The notes: generated from the sequence alone by a model not told the origin. DNA of 64,000 nucleotides from Sciurus carolinensis (GCF_902686445.1 NC_062219.1:44419056-44483055); one strand, 5' to 3'; shown: positions 1 to 11,673, numbered from the stretch's first letter. Made by a program: numbers and translations.

Positions 1-862
1 TTGTGTATATATACACCACAGTTTCTTTATTCATTCATCTATTGAAGAGCATCTAGGTTGGTTTCACAATCTAGCTATTGTGAATTGAACAGCTATAAAC
101 ATTGATGTGGCAGCGTTACTATCGTATGTTGATTTTAAGTATTTTGGGTATAAACCCAGGAGTGCGATAACTGGGTCAAATGGTGGGTCCATTCCAAGTT
201 TTCTGAGGAATCTCCACACTGCTTTCCCAAAGTTTCTACACCAATTTGGAACTCCACCAGCAATGTATGAGTGTGCCTTTTTCCCACATCCTTGCCAACA
301 CCTATTATTTCTTGTATTCTTGGAAATCCATATGCAGTAAAATGAGAATTAAACCCCTCTCGCCCTGCACAAAACTCAACTAAAAATGGATCAAGGATGT
401 AGGAATTAGATCAGAAATCCTAATACAAACAGAAAAAAAAAATGTAGACTCAAATCTTCATCATGTTGGCTTAGGATCAGGCTTCCTTAACAAGACTCCT
501 AGAACGAAAGAAATGAAAGCAAGAATCAATAAATGAGATGGATTCAAACTAAAAAGTTTCTTCTCAGCAAAGGAAACAATAATGTGAAAAGAGAGCCTAC
601 AGAGTGGGAGAAAATCTTTTCTATATGTGCTTCAGATACAACACTAATCTCCAAATTTATAAAGAACTTAAAAAGCTTTACACCAAAAATACAAAGAACC
701 CAATCAATAAATGGGCTAAGGAACTGGACAGACATTTCACAGAAGATATACAAGTGATCAACATCAACAAAATGTGTTCAACATCTCTAGTAATTATAAA
801 AATGCAAATCAAAACCATCCTAAGATTTCATCTCACTCCAATTAGAATGGCTATCATCAAAC
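1..862 (-). mobile_element. LINE-1 fragment with 5' inversion, cut by window edge
   Basis: Positions 1-320 read on the minus strand match the end of ORF2 of the window's main LINE-1 (about 59636-59950). Positions 321-862 read on the plus strand match ORF2 about 59087-59637. The upstream part of the element is therefore inverted relative to the downstream part, and the two parts meet in the source sequence at almost the same base. This is the layout expected from twin priming during target-primed reverse transcription. The 3'UTR and poly(A) tail lie left of the window. Several stops and indels break all frames, so no protein is expected. Confidence is high for LINE-1 and good for the inversion. 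Confidence 0.9.
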
Positions 863-879
863 GCAATTTCTGTTCTGTC

Positions 880-1050
880 AACAATACAGATAATTAGTTG
901 TGGCTCTGATGCATTAACCTCTAAATCTTAGTTTCTTTGTGGATGGAATGAGTATGATTTGCCTACATTCACATGATTTTTGTATGGCATAGCAAATAAG
1001 GTAGACAAAGTAACTTGTATATTGCCTAATATGCTACACACTAAGTAGCA
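880..1050 (+). repeat. MIR-like SINE remnant
   Basis: The segment resembles the MIR core and right half: a loss-of-function tRNA-SINE line with 'acctctaaatcttagtttc', then a stretch in register with the 'cctacctcatagg' part of the family. It is strongly decayed. No target-site duplication is visible. Assignment is by eye only. Confidence 0.45.
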
Positions 1051-1090
1051 TATATCAAGACTTCATTTGTTCAGTTAATACAGAAAAGTA

Positions 1091-1125
1091 TATATGGAGG
1101 TCACACTCTTTGTGACCTCTATATA
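1091..1125. other. 15-bp imperfect palindrome
   Basis: Arms 1091-1105 and 1111-1125 are reverse complements at 14 of 15 positions, around a 5-base loop. The one mismatch would be a G-U pair in RNA. Each arm contains AGGTCA, a nuclear-receptor half-site by sequence, but binding is not implied. No transposon can be attached to it. Confidence 0.6.
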
Positions 1126-1784
1126 ATCTCTGCTTGCCTTTGTTGCTGTGGTGCATAATCACCACTCAGATCAGTTCCAGAAGTTAATTCTATATTCTTC
1201 ATTTACTTTTTTACTTTGCTTTCAAAAGTTTGTCAGATGTCAGTAGTCACAGTTTTCAGAAACGCAACTCTGCAGCAAGGGAAATTTTAGTTATGCTTAG
1301 TTTCCACCTGCATATCATCCCAGTTTACACCATTGCTAATTATATACCATATTTTTTACTATAAAATTCCGTCTTAAGGATCATGTCATGTTTAAGTTAC
1401 TTTATTTATTTCCCATTCCAAGAGACGCTGAGGTGGCAAGTGTATCTCACAGTAAACATTTGGAATTACACATGCTTAAAAAAATCAGGCCTACAACTCA
1501 GCAAATCTTCATTATAACAGTACTTGGTAAAACTTTTCTTATTCTACTTATGAAAGAATAGCACAGAGTCACTAATTTGGAGTTTGAAATTAGTTGAATA
1601 TAAACCTTTCCTATTTCAATTTTAGCCATTAATTACTTCATCTTTCTTAGCCTAGGGAAGGAATATAACATTTCAGTCATATAACAAATGTTCATTAACG
1701 TCATCTATATTTAAATTTTTTCATTTAAACTTTGCCTGGCATTATCTGGGTCACATGTCTTAAATATAAAGCATTATTCCTCAT
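1126..1784. other. No recognised feature
   Basis: AT-rich single-copy sequence. I see no long frame, repeat or structured element. Confidence 0.5.
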
Positions 1785-2060
1785 GATTCTTTTGTCCTTC
1801 GCATTCTCTCTTGCATCTACACGTTTGCTTTGATTCCCACTGTCATCCTTCATCTGGACCCTCATCCCCAAATATCTGAGTATTGACATCAACAGGCTCC
1901 CATCCGTTCCCTCGACTTCCAACTTCTTTCTCATCAAATCATATTCCTGCCAAAATAACCCTTGCAAACTACTTTATTCCATGGCCCTCCTCTTTAACCA
2001 TTCACTGACTCTGTTTTGCCCAGAGCAAAGTTGCCAAAATAATTCTGCAGAACACCAGTC
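1785..2060 (+). repeat. Possible LINE-2 remnant
   Basis: A pyrimidine-rich stretch in the style of the LINE-2 3' region (Ser/Thr/Pro-rich reading, 'cattctctcttgcatctaca'). The match is weak and I could not anchor either end. It could equally be diverged unique sequence. Confidence 0.35.
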
Positions 2061-3440
2061 CCACAAGGTGCTCCTTAGAAACAAGGTTTGGAGAACATAA
2101 TGTAAAACCCAGAACATTTTTATCTGCGTCTGAAAATTCAGGAAGAATGTTAGTGTATCAAAACCTAGAAACTGTTAACTTCTTGCTTTTACAAAATATT
2201 GACCTCAGATCTCTAATTTGGATTTCTGATAAGTTTACTAAGATTAATCTATCCTAAAAAGAACGCTCTTTTCTTACATCTCTTAAAAACTGCTTATTCT
2301 TACATCGCCACTCACTCAGTTGCTCGTGAAAAACACTTATAGATATTTCTTGATTCTTCTCTTGATTCCCCTCCCTACTACATTGAAGTCATCAGTAAAC
2401 TGATTCCATCTCATGAACACAGCATAAAACCAAATAAACACTCTTATAAAATACACTGAAAGCATGCTAGCCCAAATACTAAGTATCCACTCTTGTACAA
2501 TGTTAAAGGACTTCTGAAAGACCTCTCTGTATTCACCTTGATTCTCAAGTTTATTCTGAACAAAGCAGGTAAAATGACACTTAAAATACACAAAACACCT
2601 CATGTTAATTTCTTGTATAAAATCGTCCCATGGACTTATGTTTCTGTCCATCATGGAATAACTGGGAAAGACTAAACTCCTCAGTGTAAACAAATAGAAA
2701 ACTATTCCAAAAAGGTGAAATTACCATTTTAGATGTCGGATCTTTTCCGTACAACTAATATAGACTTTATATTTTTAAGAGAATGTTACAAGCATGCTTT
2801 GTGGGTACAGGTACTTTCCAAATAAGCAAAGGAAACAGTCCTACCAGGTTGAGGTGATAAAAGGTCTGATTATGGGAAGATGGATGAGATTTATATTATG
2901 GGGTATATTTTTGGAACAGAGGGAGATATGTAGAAAAAACCTCCTCCAAAAATCTGCTTAAGGTTGCCATTAAGTCTGTCACTAAATATTAATTCATGCA
3001 TGCACAGAATGAAATTAAATAAGATTGAGCAAATAATAAATGGAAACTTAATAAGGCTTAACAATTCAAGTTTCCATCAGGCAGGATAGACTTCATGTTA
3101 TATTCTGAACTATGAAGCTGAGTTACAGAAGGGTCATGCATTGGCAATAGGACTAAACTTTCCTTTGATTGAAGGTTATTCCAAATATGTTCCAAACATC
3201 TTTGAAAACAGGCTAAGTTGATAAGACTTCTTTGCATATCACAGTGAAAAATACAATACTGTTAAAAAAAAAAAAAGACAACAAAATCCAACAGTCAGTA
3301 ATGAAAAATATACAGGTGTACATCAAAATAAAATTACTAGACATTTTAAAAGATCAGAAAATATGGAAGATGAGATCCATCACCATCTGTCAATAGAAAT
3401 AGATCTCATGGAAGTAAAAGAGGTAATGGGATAGAATGAT
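2061..3440. other. No recognised feature
   Basis: AT-rich sequence. A 118-codon open frame on the minus strand (2337-2693) has no recognisable domain, no supporting splice or poly(A) context and hydrophobic, low-complexity composition, so I treat it as chance or old repeat. A 13-base A run lies near 3265. Confidence 0.5.
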
Positions 3441-3659
3441 AGATGATGGAATTTAAAGTCACACACAAATAAAACAGAAGGAAATGGAATATATGAAAAA
3501 TAATCACAGAATTTCTAAGTTTGAAATAAATACTATCTAAAATGAAAAATTTGTTGAATGGGAGTAATAGCTAATTAAATGTTGCAAAAAAAAAGTATCT
3601 CTGAACTTGAGCACCTAGTAAAGAAAAACTTCAAAATAAAGCACAGAGAATAAGTACTT

Positions 3660-3772
3660 GAAGAAGAAGAAGAAGAAGAAGACGAAGAAGAAGAAGAAGA
3701 AGAGGAGGAGGAGGAAGAGGAGGAGGTAGAGGAGGAGGAGGAGGAGTGGGAGGAGGAGGAGGAGGAGATAGA
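3660..3772. repeat. GAA/GAG purine tract
   Basis: About 113 bases in which the plus strand is nearly all purine. It begins as GAA repeats (one C at 3682) and grades into GAG/GGA repeats with two isolated T bases. It sits inside an old LINE-1. Such tracts can form triplex DNA and vary in length. Confidence 0.95.
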
Positions 3773-5620
3773 AACAAACTTCCATTGACCTATGGGCGTA
3801 CATTATCAATTAATATCTTAAGTCCCAAAAGAGAGAAGAAAAGGCCAGAGAAAATATTTGAAGAAATAATGGTTAAAGTGTTCCAAATTCCATGAAAACT
3901 ACACATTCTCAGATTTAACAAACCAAGAAAACTCCAAACATGATGAATAAAACAAAACCATGCCAAGACACATCATAATTCAAGTGCCAAGGACCAAAGA
4001 TAAAGAGAAACTCTTAAAGCATCTAGGGGATAAAGATACATTACACAGAAGGACATGAAGGAAAAAAGTAGAAGAAAATGGAATAACACATTAAAAGGAC
4101 TCAAAGACAAATCTGTCAACGTGGAATTCCATATTTAGTGAAAATATATTGAAAAATATATTTTAAAAATTCTAAGAAAAGTTTTTGACAAACAAAAGTT
4201 AAGAAAATTTCTCACTAGCAAGTTTATAAGAAATGATAAAGAAAAAATGATATCAAGCAAAACTCTGTATCTATACAAAGAAATAAAAAGCACCAAAAAC
4301 AGCCCAAATATGTGATCTAATATAAAAGTCTTTCTTATATTGAATTTTTCTAGAAGTGATAGAATTCTCATAAAATCTGTAGCTTGGTTCATAGCATCAT
4401 GCAAATGTTAAATTTCTGGTCTTGAAAATGGTACTCATGTAAGACATTAACTTTAGAGAAAGTTGAGAAAAAGAAAATCTTTTTTACTATTTTGCAACAT
4501 TTCTGCAAGTCCAAAATTAGTTCAAAATTAAAAGTTAACCACAAAGATAAATTTACTCTTTATATAAAAATATAATGAGATATTTTGTAAATTTTATGGT
4601 ATATACAGAATTAAATTATTTGATAATACTATCAATGACAGGAGAAGGAAATAGCCTGTGCTGTTGAAAAAAACCTTATAATTTATGTAAGGATATAAAA
4701 TTATTTTAAAGTAGAATAAGTTAAAACCCATATTGTAAATTCTCAAGCAATTCTTAAAATACATATATATATCTAAATAAATAAAACATAAAGTAATAGT
4801 GATAAGCCAATAGTAAAGATAAAATGAAATATAAAATAATGCAATTCAACTAATCCAAAAGAGAATTGAGGAAATAAGAAACATAACAGAATGGGAAAAT
4901 AGGAAGCAAATAACAAGATGGTAGATTTAAACTCAATCAATTACACTTAATGTAAAAAGTTTCAACACTTCAAATGCATACAATGTTCGTTCAGAGGGAG
5001 AGATGATTAGATAGATAGAGTATATTAGTATTTTAGAGTGGGTGGTGACTTTCCTATATACTCATATACAAAGCTATATTCACACATGTATAATTATATA
5101 TTTATGTTTAGAGTAGAGATATAAAACACATTAGCCTCTCTAAATATAAGGACATAGTTTAAAATTTCAAGAACTCAAAAATACATACCATGTAGAAAAC
5201 AGCTGGATTAGCTATATTACTATCAGACAAAACAAACTTCAGATCAAAAGTATTTCTAGTGATAAATACAGACATTTGTAAAAAAATAAAAGTGTCAATT
5301 CATTTGAAGATATCAATCCTAAATTTATATAACTAAAATAGCTTCAAAATACCTGAGGGAAATTCAGATAGAACTCACTGAAAGGAGAAATAGACAAGGG
5401 TACAATGTTTCTGAGGATTTCAACAGTCCTTTCTCAGTACTGATAGAACAAGTTGACAGGCAATCAGGAGGATATAGAAAACAAACAACATGATCCAACC
5501 TGACCTATGTGATATACTCAGTCAAGCAACAGAATACACATTCTTACCAAGTGTACAAGCAATATTCACCAGGATAGAACATAATCTTACCCATAAAACA
5601 AGTATTAAAAAATGTAAAAG

Positions 5621-5784
5621 CAGTGGGGAGGCTAATGGAGTAGCTCAAAGCCAGCCTCAGCAACTTAGTGAGTCTCTAAGCATCTTAGTGAGACCCTGTA
5701 ACAAAATAAAAAATAAAAAATAAAAAAAGTGCTGGGAAGTGACTCAGTGGGTAAGCACTCCTGGGTTCAAACCCCAGGACAAAA

Positions 5785-5816
<32 letters not shown>

Positions 5817-5818
5817 CT
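5621..5818 (+). mobile_element. B1-dID dimeric SINE, 5' truncated
   Basis: A B1-like (7SL-derived) left part starts inside the monomer, followed by an AT-rich linker, a right ID-like part with a degenerate B box ('gggttcaaacccc') and a long A tail. It interrupts the old LINE-1, whose sequence continues on both sides. Flanking 'taaaaaatgtaaaa' and 'aaaaaatgttaaaa' may be a target-site duplication. B1-dID dimers are typical of squirrels and their relatives. Confidence 0.85.
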
Positions 5819-5890
5819 GAAAGCATACAGAACATATTCTTTGGTCCAAATATAATTAAATTAGAAAACAATAACAAAGTTCTTTTTTTG

Positions 5891-7169
5891 TCTCATTACC
5901 CAGGTATGTTAAGATTTACCATAGACTTTCTTTGATTGTTAAAATATCTAAATCTGATTTACTTTCTCCAAATATGTGGTAGATACTGAAATCTGTCTTG
6001 CTCAAATCTGCCTCAATCATCTTTTGTGAGTGTCCTCACACTGGCTGGGTACAGCACTAAAAGGTGTGTTACTGTTAGTTTGCAGCCAATGCTAGACAAA
6101 CCCTAAAATTCCATGCCAGTCAGAGGAAACAAATTCAACAGGGGGTAGATCCAGGAGTGGGAAGATAGGTTCTTCTTCCAAGCAGAGACCTTTGTTCTCC
6201 AATATAGCTCTGGAAGAAGTTCTAGCATTTGGTCCAACACTGTAAACTTTAGTTTGTGTTAGAAGCTATAGTATTTTTCTGAGACAAAAACTAGTTCTTC
6301 GATGAGGATGTGTATTTCTCCTTGCTACTAAAAATCTTAGTTTTATATTTCTCAAAACTGGTTTCCTGGAACTCCCAAAATTATGTAAAGTGCATTGTAA
6401 CCTGTAATAAGTCCCTGTCTAACTTTGCAATGAATTCTAAGCTATACACGGAGCTCTGGACAGTCTTTAGGACTTCCCTTCCTGTTATCACTGGGAATTT
6501 CACACCTGCTTTTCTGTTTGCAAGGTGAGTACAGCTTCCCATAGTTGCTATTTCAGTCTTCCCTTAGCTCCTGGGAATTTTTCAATGCATCTTCCTCCTA
6601 TTTCTGCTTGGGTCATCTAGTCACATGGAGAAGATCTAAGACAATGTGAGATTAGGAATTTTCTCATCTAATCCATTTTTGGTCCTTAATGAAGGTTTGC
6701 AAAAACTTCACACTGATCAAATTATAGGAGTTCAAATTGAACAAATATAATCAACAATTTTTTTCTACAGTCAACAAAAGAACTCAAGTTTCAGTGTGAC
6801 ATTTATGTATTTCCCACACTTGTTGTAACAACTGACTTCTCTGGTTACAATCATTTGCCCAATCTCTAGCAGAGACAGAAAATCATGTCTGAATAACACA
6901 TGGTTGAAATGGAAGCATCCAGAGGTATCTAACCTCATATAACACTTTCTAATTGACCTATCATTACTTGCTTAGTAATTAGAAGATAACCTATCTGGTG
7001 GGAGGTTTCTTATCTTTTCACATACGAGTACCTAGCACAATGCCTTTTTACACACCAAATAATAATTTAATGACTATTTATTGATGTGTATGAAGAATAA
7101 GAATCTTTTCTTCATTCCTCATTAGATTAAATTATCATTGAAAGATAATACCATTAATAATTTACTTAA
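5891..7169. other. No recognised feature
   Basis: I see no gene. The 72-codon frame at 6310-6528 ends just before a GT dinucleotide context but has no recognisable domain, and nothing else supports an exon. Confidence 0.5.
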
Positions 7170-7376
7170 GCTGGATGCAATGGCACATGCCTGTCATCCC
7201 TGTTCATTGGGATGATGATGCAGAAGGATCCCAAATTCAAGGCCAGCTTGGGAAACTTAAAGAGACTCTGCCCAAAAAACAACAAATACAAAAAAAAGTT
7301 TAAAAAACATTATACGTTATTACATTATTATGTAGGTCAATAGTAGAGTGCCCCTGGGTTCAATCCTGAGTATTGG
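7170..7376 (+). mobile_element. B1-dID dimeric SINE
   Basis: The left B1 monomer begins with a 'gctggatgcaatggcacatg' block, which carries the 7SL-type A box, and runs through the 'aaggccagcttggg' block. An A-rich linker follows, then a right ID part with 'cctgggttcaatcctgag'. The linker is longer and more diverged than in the copy at 43.3 kb. This copy is older than the ID SINEs at 15-21 kb. Confidence 0.85.
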
Positions 7377-7935
7377 GGGTGGAGGCTGATGTTTGGATTT
7401 ATCATGTATACTTTTATAAATCGCTCAACACTAGTCCTAAAAGTGCCTTTGTTTATAGAGTGAAGGGATTGGATGAGATTTTATTCAAGCTCTAGTGTTC
7501 ATGATTCTATTCAAATTCTTCCCTGAGAAAAATTGAAAACTTAGTCTTCCAAAGTTTTGGATTCACTTATCCTGAATAATAAGAATTAAAAGTAGTTAAA
7601 ATTGTCACAGTTACATTGACATCCTCCTTCAAATTATGCCAATCATGGTTGTTTCAATACACATTGAATTTCCTACCTTATTTCTCTTCTCCCTACCCCT
7701 CCCTTTCTTTCCCCTTCTCTCCTCTCTTTTCTCTCCCTTTTTCACTTTTGCTTGCTTATTCAGTCTTATCTCCATGTTTTATGGATACTCAGGTTCCATT
7801 CTTGGTCCCCAAACTGCTTCCTTAGCCTGCTGCTTCTAAGAAATGGATTAAAAATTGATGAGTAATCCAGACATTAATTCTATGAGAACAGAGAAAAAGA
7901 AAGGAATCAGTATGGTCAGGGAATATGTAGGTTAC
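7377..7935. other. No gene; pyrimidine-rich stretch
   Basis: A C/T-rich stretch lies at about 7680-7740. Overlapping short frames here reflect that composition. Nothing else is recognised. Confidence 0.5.
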
Positions 7936-8115
7936 CGAAAAGTTCACAAGGGAGGGTACAGACAGTGGGTGTTCATAGGGTCAATCATATTTTAAAAGGT
8001 ACAATTAGAAGCTAGGGATACCTCAGAGTGCATGAGCTAAGGCAGGCCGAAAGTCTGACCAATAAGGTAAATTAAAGGATTTGGAGAGACCAATCTTCTG
8101 GAAGAATAAATTTAA
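7936..8115 (+). repeat. Unassigned inverted repeat, left arm
   Basis: The core at 7947-8092 is the reverse complement of 8927-9072, with about 20 mismatches and no gaps over 146 bases. Weaker similarity extends to about 180 bases. I do not recognise the family. See the right arm at 8905-9083. Confidence 0.85.
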
Positions 8116-8640
8116 GCATTTAAGAGAAAAGTGGCTAAAGCAGCTTACTCCCAATCTAATTAACACAGTCAAATTTGGGCACATATTGGAAATGATTCTG
8201 GAAATATTCTCAGAATCCTTCCATTTTTCCATATGCCTCTCTTCAAATAGCAAAAATAATCAATGGTCTTGACTCTTGCCCCTAGTACTTTCTAGAGCCC
8301 TGATAAACAGCAGAAAAGCAGAAAAAGTGCTCTTAGGAAAAATAGTACAAAATTCAGTATACGATTTAAACAATAAAAGGATATCTTAGTATGTCTTACT
8401 TTTTTTTTTACTTGTAGGGCTTATTCAAATTATTTTCTCCCTATGCAAATTTCTAAAGGATTCCCAACTACTTAGCAAATGGTTTTAGCTGCCATTTCCA
8501 CCCTTCCATCCTTCCTTATATTTTCCCCCATGCAGAATACACCTATTAATCTGATGTTCATTATGAGAATCATTCCATTATACTTCAGTTTCATTCATTA
8601 AATCCCAATGTATTTTTTTCCATTAGTCTCCCTTGGGTAT
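8116..8640. other. Spacer between inverted-repeat arms
   Basis: AT-rich sequence with no recognised gene or repeat. It forms part of the roughly 790-base loop between the inverted-repeat arms. Confidence 0.5.
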
Positions 8641-8643
8641 GTT

Positions 8644-8647
<4 letters not shown>

Positions 8648-8674
<27 letters not shown>
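8648..8674. repeat. Poly(T) run
   Basis: An uninterrupted T run of about 27 bases. On the minus strand it is an A tail, but no LINE or SINE body is recognisable to its right, so its origin is unclear. Confidence 0.9.
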
Positions 8675-8678
<4 letters not shown>

Positions 8679-8904
8679 CATTAGTATAAAAAACTTTGTT
8701 CAAGTTTCTTAACCCATTATTTAAATTTAAGATCAAAAATCATCATTACAATTGGTGAATTCTGCTTTGTAAATAAGTTATATGTATAAGTATATTACAC
8801 ATATGTAATCACATACATGTGTATTGAACTTAGTCTATTATATAGTATTATATATCTTTATGTTACTTAATGCTCCCTTTTTAAAAATCCTTCAATATTT
8901 AAAA

Positions 8905-9083
8905 GTCATTTATTTCTCCAGCAGAATGGTCTCTCTAAATCCTTTAATTTATCTTACTGACCAGTCTTTCTCCCTGCCTTAGCTCATGCACTCTGAGATA
9001 TTCCCAACTTTTAATTATACCTTTTGAAATACTATTCACCCTACAAACACCCACTGTCTGTACCCTCCCTTGAGAACTTCTCT
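8905..9083 (-). repeat. Unassigned inverted repeat, right arm
   Basis: Reverse-complement partner of 7936-8115. The ungapped 146-base core suggests that either one segment was duplicated in inverted orientation, or two copies of one unknown repeat family inserted in opposite directions. A transcript across both arms could fold into a long hairpin. Confidence 0.85.
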
Positions 9084-9647
9084 GTTTGACTTTTAGAATA
9101 TTAACCCACTGGTAAACATTTGTTTGAACTAATAACATTTTAAGTTTGAGATCCAAGTATCCTCTTTATGCCCTTGAAAAATCATCAGCTTACTTGCTTG
9201 CTAAATCAGACTATTTGTTATGCAGGAAGCCCAATGAAACACTAATGATACCTCTATAAGAATCTCAGAAGCTACTAAGGAACCACAGGCCAATGAATCT
9301 TACTTTCATTCTAGGAAAGCTGATTGGATTCATAATAAATGTAAATTCAGTCTATGCTGAAGCAGGCATAATCTTGAAAGGAAAGTAATATAGCAAGAAA
9401 TCAGGTCTGACTACTTTGGGACAGAAAATAAGCCTGTTAAAAACAAATAGATAGGATTAATTTAGTTCTAAAATTCTTTTTAAACTAGAGTTTGATCTTG
9501 TGAGTTTTTTATTTATCTTTGTGTACTCAATGGTTAGCTGGGTAATTAGCATTTTAAGGTGCTCAAGAAATGATTATAAAATTGAATACAACATACCAAT
9601 AATTTCAGCACACCAGTAATATTAAAGACATGGATGATTTTGTCGCA
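9084..9647. other. No recognised feature
   Basis: No gene, SINE or LINE can be supported here. Confidence 0.5.
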
Positions 9648-9782
9648 GAGAGTTAAGTTTTTATTTTTTCTTTTTGCGGTACTGGGGATCAAACCCAGGG
9701 CCTTGTGCTTGCAAGGCAAGCACTCTGCAAGGCAAGCACTCTACCAACTGAGCTATCTCCCTAGCCCTGAGAGTTAAGTTTT
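9648..9782 (-). mobile_element. ID SINE with target-site duplication and internal duplication
   Basis: An ID element on the minus strand with its T-rich tail at 9662-9675. Exact 14-base target-site duplications, GAGAGTTAAGTTTT, lie at 9648-9661 and 9769-9782. Inside, the 16-base unit GCAAGGCAAGCACTCT occurs twice in tandem (9711-9726 and 9727-9742). In ID sense this unit lies between the pol III A and B boxes, so the boxes are 16 bases further apart than in other copies. The exact duplication indicates a fairly recent insertion. Confidence 0.95.
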
Positions 9783-9819
9783 AAAGAGGAAGCAATGTAG
9801 AGAAAATAATGTATCTGAC

Positions 9820-9975
9820 ATAACTTTCCCATGTACATATACAAATACACCACAGTGAAACTCCACATCATGTACAACCACAAGACTGGGATCTGAATTA
9901 AAATAAGATATACTCCATGTTTGTATAACTATGTCAAAATATACTTTCATGTATAACTGAAAAGAATAAATTTTT
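9820..9975 (+). mobile_element. LINE-1 3' tail (squirrel type III end)
   Basis: This matches the 3'UTR type that runs 'catgtacaaccacaagac' to an A-rich end. A related tail lies at 50985-51137. Only the last 150 bases or so are present, as expected for severe 5' truncation. There is no coding content. Confidence 0.7.
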
Positions 9976-10627
9976 TTAAAAATTTTAAAGAAAATAGTTG
10001 TTCCTCCAGAGAGTGAAGTCCAAGTTTTTGGGTCCACAGAAGATCAGAATTTTATAAATAATCAGGATGAAGTAATATGTAGTACATTCCTTGTTTGCAG
10101 ATGGTATTATTTTTCAGACAGTCAAATGACACCCCAGTAGAGGAAATTTGCAAAAAAATTTGCTTTTAAAGCAAAAGCAAAGTTTTTGAAAATCATACAA
10201 ACCACATATAGTAAAGTTTGTAAGTTGGTGATTACAATCCAAAATCCACTCAATGCATGATTTGTTGCATTGTACCTATATCTGGATTCTTGGAAACATT
10301 TGTTATTCTTTAAAATAGTTCAGTGTATGTCACTGAGGATAAATGGACTATAAGAAAAAAAGTGAATACAAACTTTTGGACACAGCATAGACATGTTATC
10401 AGCTATAATTATAAAAAGTTATCAAAAATTTAGACTCTTCCACAAAGAAGATGATCTATTTTAGTGTTGCCATCAATGGATCAAAAATATACTGTATACT
10501 AATAAAATTATTGAAAACAACAGAGAAAACACTTATCCTTATAGAAATCTGTGATTGTTCATACCTGAAATGAAAGTTGAAAACACAGTTGCATCATAAG
10601 TTCTAAACAAGGATTTTATATGAATCA

Positions 10628-10628
<1 letters not shown>
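9976..10628. other. No recognised feature
   Basis: AT-rich sequence with no supported feature. Confidence 0.5.
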
Positions 10629-10677
<49 letters not shown>

Positions 10678-10900
10678 TTGAATCAAGGTATATGTGTTTC
10701 TCACACACAGTTTGATTCTTATATGTGTGAATTTGTGTATTTATATGTGTATTAAACATGTATACATATGAATACATATAATATCATTATCTTATATATA
10801 CATATATATGTACTTATTTGTATATATGTGTACATAGATATAAATAGAGATATGCACATATATACACACACTATATATACACACATATATATATTGCAAG
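10629..10900. repeat. GT microsatellite and alternating purine-pyrimidine tract
   Basis: A pure GT run of about 40 bases (10630-10670) is followed by a 230-base region rich in ATAC/TATG/TATATG units, ending in CA/TA-rich sequence at 10855-10900. The left is GT-type and the right CA-type, so parts can pair with each other. Short open frames on both strands reflect this composition. Confidence 0.9.
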
Positions 10901-11673
10901 TCAGAAATGTGTGTAACATGACATCAGAAAAAAAATTCAAGCAGCATTTCTATATTATAGTCTTGAGACAGAATTCTTTCTGCTGTAGTAAACCTCAGTT
11001 TTTGTTATTAACCTCTTCAACTGATGGATGAGACCCACCAACATAATGAAGGGTAATTGATAACAAAATTTCTGGTCCAGAATTAAAATAGTTGTCACAT
11101 CTCAGTAAATCCTTGGTCTTTTCTCATCTTATTTGATCTGAAACAGTTTAAGGAGTACAGGTCAATATTCAGTAAAAAGTTCCTCAATTTGTGTTTGCCT
11201 AATGTGTCCTTGTGACTGAAAACAGGTCACACATCTTTGTCAGGAAACTACTTGTTATGATCTTCTCACCATACCTTATCAGGAGGCACATTCTTGACAG
11301 TTTGCCCCATTACTCATGATGTTAACTTTGATACCTATAAAGTTACTGTTTTCTCTTTATAACAACAATATTATATGGGGAAAAACTATGAGACTATGAC
11401 AATATCCTATTCCTCAACAAAGTTTTACCTGCTTGCTTTAGTGTTCTTTGATTATTCTTTTTAATAAATGATCACTATGTTGATTGTCAAAGTTTTTTAA
11501 AGTCAATTAGTTATAAATATTAATCATATCTAACAGCACTATGTTCATATTTGACTACACAACTGAGAACCACAACCTACCCAACGCTGACTTATGAAAT
11601 TAACTATCACAGGTGGAATAGTTAAGGATTTACTTTATGAAGACAAGAAGGAAAGAGGAACCTTTGCTAAAAC
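10901..11673. other. No recognised feature
   Basis: No gene or assignable repeat. Confidence 0.5.

Larger units (their letters stand above)
3441..5890 (+). mobile_element. Old LINE-1 (L1M/HAL1-like) remnant
   Basis: Around 3800-4420 the sequence aligns by eye with the C-terminal half of an old LINE-1 ORF1 and the ORF1-ORF2 spacer. Around 4910-4980 and 5150-5600 it matches the start and endonuclease part of ORF2, and the match resumes at 5819-5890 after a SINE insertion. All frames are shattered. A GAA/GAG tract (3660-3772) and a B1-dID SINE (5621-5818) lie inside. Divergence is far greater than in the LINE-1 at 54.7 kb, so this insertion is much older. The subfamily cannot be fixed without alignment. 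Confidence 0.7.

Noticed and set aside
2337..2693. 118-codon minus-strand frame
   Set aside because: Hydrophobic composition without a recognisable domain in AT-rich DNA, and no transcript signals. Treated as chance.
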